A stretch of 11,008 bases of DNA from Caldisericaceae bacterium (GTDB lineage: Bacteria; Caldisericota; Caldisericia; Caldisericales; Caldisericaceae), in assembly GCA_021161495.1 (NCBI GenBank), contig JAGHAO010000120.1, forward strand, positions 1-11,008, in the 5' to 3' direction. A program made the translations under genes and the position numbers. Positions 1 through 4,877 of this stretch are shown here, piece after piece. The stretch's first letter is position 1. Each line of letters begins with the position of its first letter. Under the pieces are notes generated by a model. The model worked only from the letters and a program-made list of their open reading frames with translations, was not told the DNA's origin and made no database searches.

Positions 1-69
1 CCCAAGAAGGACGCGGAAGAACTCAAAAAGAAACTCGAAGAAGCAGGCGGAAAAGTCGAACTCAAATAG
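1..69 (+). CDS. rplL: Ribosomal protein bL12 (L7/L12), C-terminal end only
   Basis: Only the last 22 codons are in the window, ending at TAG 67-69; the gene begins before base 1. The readable tail, PKKDAEELKKKLEEAGGKVE followed by LK, matches the end of the bL12 C-terminal domain, where a Lys/Glu-rich helix is followed by the closing strand of the form EEAGAKVELK. In the family this domain recruits translation factors to the ribosomal stalk. A strong terminator lies 30 bases after the stop, so this is the last gene of its operon. In most bacteria rpoB follows rplL, and here it does not. The identification rests on a short tail, but that tail is characteristic. Confidence 0.88.
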   Translation, partial: PKKDAEELKKKLEEAGGKVELK

Positions 70-99
70 TCCGCATACGCCTTCTATAAAAAGTAATTC

Positions 100-126
100 A
101 ACCCGCTCGGAAGAGCGGGTTTTTTA
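100..126 (+). terminator. Intrinsic terminator after rplL
   Basis: A 9-bp perfect stem (100-108 pairing with 113-121, arms AACCCGCTC and GAGCGGGTT) closes a GGAA tetraloop and runs into a T tract at 120-125, with four more T after one A. This is a textbook Rho-independent terminator. It closes the ribosomal protein operon ending at base 69. The tetraloop is of the stabilising GNRA type. Confidence 0.93.
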
Positions 127-922
127 TTTTCAAGTCCCTTCTGTGTATTGCAATTGCAGATTATTTTATTATTTTGCATCTTTTCGGCATTTCTTTTTCA
201 TACCGAGCCATATCTTGAATCCTGTCCTGCACTCTTTTCCTCGTCGAGGGCGAGCACTTGTTTCAGGACCTCATCTTTTCAATGGGAATTTCGAGGGAAA
301 TGTGTTCCCTCGAAACTCAGATCCTGAGTAAATACATCTCATGGTGACAAATCTCAAGGCGACGAGACAAATATGTCCGCTTGGTACCAGGTACGGGGAG
401 GACATTTTGGAGGAAAGTATGATGAACAGGCGCTTTTTACGAAATTATGCGGTTTACGGGGTGGTTTTTGAAATTTGACTTCTGCCTTCGGAAAATCGGA
501 AAATTGAGTTTGGCTTAAATAAAGGGTTTCTTCAATTATTACATTCAAACTCATAATTCAAAAAACCCGCATTCTTTCGTGCTACCCCTAAGAAACCTTG
601 ATAAACACTAACAAAAAACATAGCATTTATTTGCATTTTACGAGCAAAAATCGATGATTTTGTTATAAATATATTCCCAAATAAAATTTCGCATATACGG
701 ACGCTTACGCATTTATCCTTGCAATGTGCCGAAAGAACCGTGTTGATGCGGATTTACTAACCTTTTTATGTTAAAAATGATGATTATGTAAATTTATTTT
801 AGCCGTTTAAAAATAGTTGCGGATTTGTTATTTTTGCTGAGATTAAAATTCAATAAATGCTTTTCTCGATTTTTGTTCGGATTTTATCGGTTGGAACGCA
901 TTTTTCAAACGGAGTTTTTTGA
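127..922. other. Long non-coding stretch with palindromes, then AT-rich
   Basis: No credible gene is visible between the rplL terminator and the moaD promoter. Open frames at 143-331 (+) and 354-554 (-) have no usable ribosome binding site and read as low-quality protein. The first part holds several inverted repeats: GTCCTG 224-229 with CAGGAC 264-269, enclosing CCTCG-T-CGAGG around 240-250; a perfect 11-bp stem at 289-315; a 5-bp stem with a 3-base loop at 316-328; and ATGTCC 373-378 with GGACAT 400-405. Further on, TGAGTTTG 505-512 pairs with CAAACTCA 546-553. From about 560 to 900 the sequence is AT-rich with no clear signal. It could be a degenerate dispersed repeat, a structured RNA or remnant sequence. 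Confidence 0.6.
289..315. repeat. Perfect 11-bp inverted repeat, hairpin in intergenic DNA
   Basis: The arms TTTCGAGGGAA (289-299) and TTCCCTCGAAA (305-315) are perfectly complementary around a 5-base loop, ATGTG. No T tract follows, so it does not look like a terminator. A second small hairpin, CTCAG-ATC-CTGAG, follows without a gap (316-328). The core CGAGGG also occurs upstream at 244-249, next to CCTCG. This resembles the palindromic units of REP or MITE-like intergenic repeats, but copy number elsewhere cannot be judged from one window. Confidence 0.7.
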
Positions 923-935
923 TATAATTAGAACA
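923..935 (+). promoter_or_regulatory. Candidate leaderless promoter of moaD operon
   Basis: A perfect -10 hexamer TATAAT (923-928) ends seven bases before the moaD ATG (936). Transcription would be expected to start at or next to that A. There is no Shine-Dalgarno sequence between the hexamer and the ATG, which fits a leaderless mRNA. I see no convincing -35 at 16-18 bases; only T-rich sequence is present around 900-906. Confidence 0.6.
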
Positions 936-1178
936 ATGAGAATCAAGGTCTTGTATTTTGCGGAAGCCTATAAGATTTTAAACAGGAAAGAAGAGGAAAT
1001 TGAATTTTCCGAAAGCTCCATTGCGGAATTTCTAAACAACCTCCGCAAATTGCATGCGGAAATTTCGGAGATACTGAACCAATCGATGGTTGCGGTAAAT
1101 CTGGAATACAGGCCGGTAGATTATGCGTTAAAAGACGGAGATACCGTTGCGATCATTCCGCCCGTGGAAGGAGGTTGA
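936..1178 (+). CDS. moaD: Molybdopterin synthase small subunit MoaD
   Basis: An 80-residue ubiquitin-like sulfur carrier of molybdenum cofactor synthesis. In the family, its C-terminal glycine is activated as a thiocarboxylate and donates sulfur to cyclic pyranopterin monophosphate within the MoaD2-MoaE2 complex. The sequence begins MRIKVLYFAEAYKI, a typical first strand, and ends DGDTVAIIPPVEGG, with the required terminal Gly-Gly exactly at the stop. The frame is open upstream to about 825, but homology starts at ATG 936, and that ATG sits seven bases after a TATAAT, so I chose it. moaE follows after two bases. The codons for the last Glu-Gly-Gly form the Shine-Dalgarno sequence of moaE. No other moa genes are in the window. 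Confidence 0.9.
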   Translation: MRIKVLYFAEAYKILNRKEEEIEFSESSIAEFLNNLRKLHAEISEILNQSMVAVNLEYRPVDYALKDGDTVAIIPPVEGG

Positions 1179-1180
1179 CT

Positions 1181-1576
1181 ATGGTTTTGATCGGCAGTGA
1201 AATTGATATCGAAAGCGTAAAGGAGAAACTCAAACGCAACGAAGCGGGAGCTATTGTAATGTTTTTAGGAGAACCCCGCAGGTCTCCGGAAGACGGGAAC
1301 GTTGTTTCGATAAATTACACCGCATACGAGGAAATGGCGGTTAAGGAAGCGGAAAAGATCGAATGTGAAGCAAAAAATAAATTTCCCGTTCTTGATGTTG
1401 TTATTATGCACAAACTCGGCAATGTGCCGTTAAGAGATATTTCTTTTCTTGTTGCGGTTTCTTCCCCGCACAGAAAGGAAGCATTTGAAGCATGTGTGTG
1501 GATAACGGACGAAGTGAAAAAAAGAGTCCCGATCTGGAAGGAGATTATTTATGAAGGAAGTAGGAATAGTAAATAG
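1181..1576 (+). CDS. moaE: Molybdopterin synthase catalytic subunit MoaE
   Basis: A 131-residue protein of the MoaE family, somewhat shorter than the usual 140-150. MoaE binds the pyranopterin precursor and, with MoaD thiocarboxylate, forms the dithiolene of molybdopterin in the cytoplasm. Visible marks are GAIVMFLGEPR (residues 23-33, the family's G-A-x-V-x-F-x-G-x-x-R), SSPHRKEAFEAC with His97-Arg98, and VKKRVPIWKE, with Lys113 and Lys120 spaced seven apart like the two essential lysines of the E. coli enzyme (from memory of that family). The start is ATG 1181, five bases after AAGGAGGT (1168-1175); an upstream TTG at 1175 lies inside that site and is rejected. The 3' end overlaps the next gene by 26 bases. 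The pair with MoaD is the standard heterotetramer partner set. Confidence 0.9.
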   Translation: MVLIGSEIDIESVKEKLKRNEAGAIVMFLGEPRRSPEDGNVVSINYTAYEEMAVKEAEKIECEAKNKFPVLDVVIMHKLGNVPLRDISFLVAVSSPHRKEAFEACVWITDEVKKRVPIWKEIIYEGSRNSK

Positions 1577-2051
1577 AGTTGTAAGTAAAAATATTGTTGA
1601 GATTAGAGCGGCAACGAAAGAGGAATGTGACCAATGCCCTCTTGTGGCAACTTGTCCTTCGCATCTTTCCGATAAAAAAGGCACAATCCTTGCTTGGGAC
1701 GAAGCGGGTGCAGGGATAGGAGATTTAGTTGAATACGAATACGAAGAGAAAGACATTTTGAAGGGAATTTTCACCGTTTATATGGTTCCGTTTTTTTATT
1801 TTCTCGCCGGGTTGCTTGTCGGATTTTTACTCGAAAAGGTTTTCAATGTTCATATCGGGCATCTTGAAAATTTACTTACGGTCCTCACGACGTCGGGTTT
1901 TCTCGCAGCGGGAATTTTATCCGTAAAAGAAAGGGATAAAAACTTCCGAATTCCTTCCAAAGTCGTCGGCATTCTTTATAAAAATCCGGCTTTTGTTGAG
2001 GTCAACCTTTCCGATAAATCGGAATCCCGTTTTCCTGAAAGAAAGAAATAA
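1551..2051 (+). CDS. RseC/MucC-like two-helix membrane protein
   Basis: A 166-residue membrane protein that looks like the RseC/MucC (SoxR-reducing system) family. It has an N-terminal cytoplasmic beta-rich part, KEVGIVNRVVSKNIVEIRA, then a cysteine cluster at residues 26, 29 and 35 (CDQCP...CP), a second strand region ending EYEYEEKD, and two hydrophobic helices at about 72-94 and 105-124. In proteobacteria RseC tunes sigma-E signalling or forms part of an electron-transfer complex that reduces SoxR; neither role can be assumed here. The cysteine cluster suggests metal or redox binding. ATG 1551 is seven bases after AAGGAG (1538-1543), and the gene starts inside moaE, so it is probably translationally coupled to it. 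Its last 50 bases overlap a convergent gene. The family call is by architecture and N-terminal pattern. Confidence 0.72.
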   Translation: MKEVGIVNRVVSKNIVEIRAATKEECDQCPLVATCPSHLSDKKGTILAWDEAGAGIGDLVEYEYEEKDILKGIFTVYMVPFFYFLAGLLVGFLLEKVFNVHIGHLENLLTVLTTSGFLAAGILSVKERDKNFRIPSKVVGILYKNPAFVEVNLSDKSESRFPERKK

Positions 2052-2451
2052 TTTTTTCGATATCGGAAGGGCTGTTTATGGGAAATTCAAATGTTTTGCG
2101 TGCGGTTTTTACAAACAGTGCTTGCCTTGTGTTTGCCGCTTTTATCATTGTGAGGAAATAAAAAACCGAAGCGATCAAGAATGTTATAACTCCGTAATAA
2201 AAATATTCGCCTTTTGTTGTTTTGAAAAGGAAATATAGTGCGCCTATCCCTATGACCTCCGTAAAAATGGCGTATGCTATGAAAAACTTATCGGGCACAT
2301 ACCGTTTGCTTCTTTTTGCTATCCGGATTTCCCGTATTTCTCCTTTTGAAATAGGAATAATTGCGGATTTTCCGTTTGAAATTTCCACTTTCCCTTCGCG
2401 AACGGAAATTTTTACAGTGGAGGAGTCAGAGGCAAATTTTATTGTTTCCAT
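2002..2451 (-). CDS. Unrecognised membrane protein, two helices, PH-like N-terminus
   Basis: A 149-residue protein I do not recognise. The N-terminal 50 residues alternate like short beta strands (VKISVREGKVEISNGKSAII) and lead into a basic stretch, REIRIAKRSKR. Two hydrophobic helices follow at roughly 55-75 (FFIAYAIFTEVIGIGALYFL) and 85-105 (YYGVITFLIASVFYFLTMI), then a polar tail containing NSPSDIEKIISFFQENG. This layout resembles small bacterial membrane proteins with a PH-like fold split by a helical hairpin, which is inference only. I chose ATG at 2451; an in-frame TTG two codons upstream is less likely. There is no Shine-Dalgarno sequence, and TAAAAT lies six bases upstream of the ATG. 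It is transcribed away from the tRNA gene and overlaps the RseC-like gene tail to tail by 50 bases. Confidence 0.72.
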   Translation of the reverse strand: METIKFASDSSTVKISVREGKVEISNGKSAIIPISKGEIREIRIAKRSKRYVPDKFFIAYAIFTEVIGIGALYFLFKTTKGEYFYYGVITFLIASVFYFLTMIKAANTRQALFVKTARKTFEFPINSPSDIEKIISFFQENGIPIYRKG

Positions 2452-2463
2452 AAACAAATTTTA
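2452..2463 (-). promoter_or_regulatory. Candidate leaderless promoter of the minus-strand gene
   Basis: Read on the minus strand, TAAAAT (2463 down to 2458) lies six bases before ATG 2451, and an overlapping TATGAT sits five bases further up. No Shine-Dalgarno sequence occurs between them and the ATG. The geometry matches the moaD and rsmH starts but the hexamer is weaker, and no clear -35 is visible. Confidence 0.42.
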
Positions 2464-2501
2464 TCATATTTTGAAAAAAATCATATTCTTTTTTCAAATT
2501 C

Positions 2502-2529
2502 TTGACATTAATCCAAAGTTGTATAAAAT
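2502..2529 (+). promoter_or_regulatory. Sigma-70-type promoter of the tRNA/cdsZ unit
   Basis: A consensus -35 TTGACA (2502-2507) is followed by TAAAAT (2524-2529) at 16-base spacing; TATAAA at 2522-2527 is an overlapping alternative with a short spacer. Transcription should start near 2536, about 12 bases before the mature tRNA 5' end. This is the best two-element promoter in the window, as expected for a stable RNA gene. Confidence 0.78.
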
Positions 2530-2547
2530 AACAATGCAAAGAAAAGG

Positions 2548-2622
2548 GGGCCTGTAGCTCAACGGTAGAGCAGTTGGCTCATAACCAATTGGTTCCTGGT
2601 TCGAATCCGGGCGGGCCCACCA
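2548..2622 (+). tRNA. tRNA with CAT anticodon, probably elongator tRNA-Met
   Basis: The full cloverleaf is visible. The acceptor stem pairs GGGCCTG with CGGGCCC, the D arm is GCTC-AACGGTA-GAGC, the anticodon stem GTTGG/CCAAT encloses loop CTCATAA (anticodon CAT), and the T arm CCTGG/CCGGG encloses TTCGAAT. The discriminator is A, and the CCA end is encoded. A G-C pair at position 1-72 and no run of three G-C pairs in the anticodon stem argue against an initiator tRNA. The remaining choices are elongator Met and the AUA-reading Ile whose C34 is modified to lysidine by TilS; Met is somewhat more likely from general similarity, but I cannot exclude Ile. It is followed 19 bases later by the start of the zinc-ribbon gene, so the two are probably one transcript. 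Confidence 0.95.
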
Positions 2623-2641
2623 CTATGTTTTGGAGGCGTCA

Positions 2642-3355
2642 ATGTATATAAAACTACTTTATGAGTTCGAACAAAAAGAAAAAGTTCTTAGAGAGAAAGA
2701 GTCCCGAATTAAGGAAATAGACAAAGACTTACAAATAAAGCACGACATAGCGGAATTAGAAAGTGAAATCGAAGGTCTTGAATCCGCTATGGAAGGTTTT
2801 AAAAAAAGAAAACTCGAAATTGAGCGTGACATAGAAGAAAACAATGAGCAGTTAAAAGGAGTGGAGGCTCTGCTTGACAGTAATAAGCTTAAAACGTCGA
2901 AGGAAGTGAAAGCGGCAAAAAAAACAAAGGAAAATCTGCTTACAAAAGAAGATGAACTCAAAAAGACGCTCGAATTCACGGAAAATGCAATAAAAGAAAA
3001 AGAAGAGCAAATTAAGGAAACTGAGCGTAAGATAGAAGAACTCAAAAAACAGCTCGAAGAAATAGAAAAAGAGAGAAAGAAACTTGCGGCTGAGATTAAT
3101 AAAGAGGCTGGGATCTTACGTAAAGAATTCGAAAAACTTGTTTCCGAAATACCCGAAGATGTAATTAAGAAATACGAAGAAATTAAGGGAAACTTCCCGT
3201 ATGGCGCAATAGCAACGGTTGATGAAAATGCATGTGGGAATTGCGGGGCGGTTCTTCCCCTCGAAGTTTTGGAAGAACTTAAAGAAGGAAAAGGCGAAAA
3301 AATTATCCGTTGCGAAGTTTGCGGGAAAATTTTATACTATCCTAAATCAGAATAG
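2642..3355 (+). CDS. Coiled-coil C4 zinc-ribbon protein (CdsZ/FlgZ/DUF164 type)
   Basis: A 237-residue protein. About residues 5-165 form a long coiled coil very rich in Lys and Glu, followed by a C-terminal C4 zinc ribbon with CxxC pairs at Cys198/Cys201 and Cys224/Cys227 (ACGNCG and RCEVCG). This is the architecture of the widespread zf-RING_7 family that includes chlamydial CdsZ and Helicobacter HP0958 (FlgZ). Members are described as nucleic-acid-binding or export-chaperone-like proteins, and the role in most bacteria is unsettled. The start is ATG 2642, five bases after GGAGG (2632-2636); an in-frame TTG at 2630 overlaps that site and is rejected. The gene sits between a tRNA and the RNase P RNA gene, only six bases before the latter, which hints at an RNA-related context. 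It has no signal peptide or membrane helix. Confidence 0.85.
   Translation: MYIKLLYEFEQKEKVLREKESRIKEIDKDLQIKHDIAELESEIEGLESAMEGFKKRKLEIERDIEENNEQLKGVEALLDSNKLKTSKEVKAAKKTKENLLTKEDELKKTLEFTENAIKEKEEQIKETERKIEELKKQLEEIEKERKKLAAEINKEAGILRKEFEKLVSEIPEDVIKKYEEIKGNFPYGAIATVDENACGNCGAVLPLEVLEELKEGKGEKIIRCEVCGKILYYPKSE
3310..3338 (+). promoter_or_regulatory. Candidate rnpB promoter inside the zinc-ribbon gene
   Basis: TTGCGA (3310-3315) and TATACT (3333-3338) are separated by exactly 17 bases within the last codons of the upstream gene. A start near 3345 would give a short 5' extension of about 17 bases before the P1 helix of RNase P RNA. There is no room for a promoter between the upstream stop (3355) and P1 (3362), so either this site or read-through from the tRNA promoter must supply rnpB. 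Confidence 0.5.
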
Positions 3356-3361
3356 GTATAT

Positions 3362-3694
3362 GCTCGAGTAAAGGAGGCGGTCGCGGAACGCAAAAAGCGT
3401 TCCGAGGAAAGTCCGGACTCCAGGGAGCAGAGTGCCCGGGAAATCCGGGCGGAGGTGACCCCAGGGAAAGTGCCACAGAAAACAGACCGCAGGAGTAAAA
3501 TCCTGCAAGGGTGAAAAGGCGGTGTAAGAGACCACCGGGGGTGCCGGTAACGGTGCCTTGCATGGCAAACCCCACTCGGAGCAAGGCCGAATAGGACAGC
3601 GAAAGGTGCTCCCCCTGTGCTGTCGGGTAGGCCGCTTAGATAAATGACCGCAGCCCGTAAGGGTTACAGAATCCGGCTTATCCTTTACTCGAGC
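3362..3694 (+). ncRNA. rnpB: RNase P RNA, bacterial type A
   Basis: The catalytic RNA that removes 5' leaders from precursor tRNAs, with RnpA protein as partner. All the universally conserved blocks are present in order: GAGGAAAGTCCGGACTC (3404-3420), AGGGAAAGTGCCACAGAAA (3463-3481), GGTGTAAGAGACCACCG (3521-3537), GCAAACCCCACTCGGAGCAA (from 3565), then AGATAAATGACCGC and ACAGAATCCGGCTTA near the end. The ends were set by P1, an unusually long perfect 14-bp pairing of 3362-3375 with 3681-3694. P3 is the hairpin GGAACGC-AAAAA-GCGTTCC. A T-rich tail follows P1, then the rsmH start 41 bases downstream. A short open frame on the opposite strand here is a shadow. Confidence 0.97.
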
Positions 3695-3722
3695 TTTGAT
3701 TTTTAATCGAAAGCAATATACG

Positions 3723-3735
3723 TATAATTAAAAAT
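3723..3735 (+). promoter_or_regulatory. Candidate leaderless promoter of the dcw operon
   Basis: A perfect TATAAT (3723-3728) ends seven bases before the rsmH ATG (3736), the same geometry as at moaD. No Shine-Dalgarno sequence lies between them. The best -35 position at 17-base spacing holds only TTTTTA (3700-3705). The operon may also receive transcripts reading through rnpB. Confidence 0.6.
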
Positions 3736-4611
3736 ATGGAGATATATCATATTCCTGTTTTGCCGAATGAGACGATAAAACTTTTGAATATTAAGGAAGG
3801 CAGCGTTGTCGTGGATTGTACCGTAGGGGAAGGGGGGCACTCCGCACTTATTCTGCGTATCATAGGAAATAGCGGATTCCTCATAGGAATTGATAAAGAT
3901 ACTGATGCACTTAAAAAAGCGAATGAGAGGCTGTCTTCAATTTCTAAAAACTTTGTGCTTGTTCACGGAAATTTTGCTAACATCAAGGAAATACTCGCGG
4001 AGAAAAACATAAAGGAAGTAGACGCCGCCCTTGCAGATTTGGGGCTTTCTTCCCTTCAACTTCAATTCGGAGAACGGGGCTTCAGTTTTATGAACGAAGG
4101 CCCTCTTGATATGAGAATGGATAAAAGTAAAGGCATCACTGCATATGCCATTGTGAATGGGTTTGACGAGAGCAATCTTTCCGATATTTTCTATTTTTAC
4201 GGGGAAGAAAGGCGTGCCCGTGCCATTGCATCTGCGATAGTCAGGTATAGAAAAACTAAAAAAATAGAAACAACAACCGAGCTTGCAAACATAGTCGGTA
4301 AAATTTACGGAGGTAAGCGCGGAAGAATAAACCCTGCGACGAAAGTATTTCAGGCGTTAAGAATAGCGGTTAACGGAGAATTGGAGGATTTAAAAAAATT
4401 TCTTTCGGATATCCCTGATGTTTTGATTACGTCGGGAAGAGTGGGTGTAATATCCTACCATTCGCTCGAAGACAGGTTGGTAAAAAATGCTTTCAGGTCG
4501 GACCCTCGCCTTAAAAGGATAAACAAAAAGGTGATTCGTCCCGAGGCGGACGAGATAGAGAGAAACCGCAGGTCGAGAAGTGCGAAATTGAGAGTGGCGG
4601 AGAAAATATGA
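3736..4611 (+). CDS. rsmH: 16S rRNA m4C1402 N4-methyltransferase RsmH
   Basis: A 291-residue enzyme, slightly shorter than the usual 300-315, also known as MraW. It methylates N4 of C1402 (E. coli numbering) in the 16S rRNA decoding centre, using S-adenosylmethionine. Visible motifs are HIPVLPNETI (5-14), the SAM-binding DCTVGEGGHS (27-36), GIDKDTDAL (51-59), DLGLSSLQL (101-109), RGFSF with PLDMRMD, NPATKVFQALRIAVNGEL (199-216), SYHSLEDR (240-247) and the basic tail RNRRSRSAKLRVAEK. Homology starts at this ATG, which has no Shine-Dalgarno site and lies seven bases after a TATAAT. It is the first gene of the dcw operon, without the usual mraZ in front. Its stop overlaps the next start as ATGA. 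Confidence 0.97.
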   Translation: MEIYHIPVLPNETIKLLNIKEGSVVVDCTVGEGGHSALILRIIGNSGFLIGIDKDTDALKKANERLSSISKNFVLVHGNFANIKEILAEKNIKEVDAALADLGLSSLQLQFGERGFSFMNEGPLDMRMDKSKGITAYAIVNGFDESNLSDIFYFYGEERRARAIASAIVRYRKTKKIETTTELANIVGKIYGGKRGRINPATKVFQALRIAVNGELEDLKKFLSDIPDVLITSGRVGVISYHSLEDRLVKNAFRSDPRLKRINKKVIRPEADEIERNRRSRSAKLRVAEKI

Positions 4612-4877
4612 AAAGCGGAAAATTTTTGGTATTCGGGATTGTTGCAATTTTGCTTTTCTTTGTTGCCGGTTTTTTTTATGTGAAGACGAACAAACTCGAA
4701 AGAGAAAAAGAGTCTTTGACTGTTTCAATACATAAAGAAATAAACAAAAACAGAGAGCTGAAGACCGAATATTACGAGTCTGTAGATCTTGACAAAATTT
4801 ATTCCTATGCCACTCAAAAATTAAAAATGGTGCCTCCGTCTTCGTATGTCGTAACGGAGTTAGACAATGGAAAATAG
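4608..4877 (+). CDS. ftsL: FtsL-like cell division protein
   Basis: An 89-residue bitopic membrane protein, recognised by position and architecture more than by sequence. A short basic N-terminus is followed by one transmembrane helix (about 8-27, VFGIVAILLFFVAGFFY), a Lys/Glu-rich coiled-coil stretch (about 29-60) and a short extracellular end containing YATQKLKMVPPSSYV. That end resembles the A-x-x-x-L-G-M-x-x-P pattern with which FtsL and FtsB/DivIC proteins end. FtsL joins FtsB and FtsQ and activates septal peptidoglycan synthesis by FtsW-FtsI. It sits between rsmH and the PBP gene, the standard ftsL slot. The start is ATG 4608, five bases after GGAG (4599-4602), overlapping the rsmH stop by four bases. 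It overlaps the next gene by 11. Confidence 0.82.
   Translation: MKSGKFLVFGIVAILLFFVAGFFYVKTNKLEREKESLTVSIHKEINKNRELKTEYYESVDLDKIYSYATQKLKMVPPSSYVVTELDNGK

Noticed and set aside
143..331. 62-codon plus-strand open frame after the rplL terminator
   Set aside because: It has no ribosome binding site and an odd Phe/Arg/Pro composition, and it runs through the palindromes at 224-328, so it is explained by repeat sequence and not by a gene.
354..554. 66-codon minus-strand open frame
   Set aside because: It is short and Pro/Ser-rich with no recognisable pattern, and it lies over inverted repeats with no neighbouring gene in the same direction.
825..935. N-terminal extension of MoaD to a start at 825
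   Set aside because: The added 37 residues are hydrophobic and basic with no MoaD counterpart, and ATG 936 begins exactly where homology begins and where the -10 geometry predicts.
200..935. Molybdenum-cofactor riboswitch before moaD
   Set aside because: The structured part ends some 500 bases before moaD, I do not see the riboswitch's conserved core, and moaD appears to be leaderless.
2009..2024. Bidirectional terminator between the convergent genes
   Set aside because: The TTCCGAT/ATCGGAA hairpin has a two-base loop and no T tract on either strand, and it lies inside both coding regions.
3342..3584. Minus-strand open frames across 3342-3584
   Set aside because: They lie over the conserved core of RNase P RNA and have no coding support.
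3681..3705. Intrinsic terminator after rnpB
   Set aside because: The T-rich tail follows the long-range P1 helix and not a local hairpin, so I cannot call a standard terminator from sequence.
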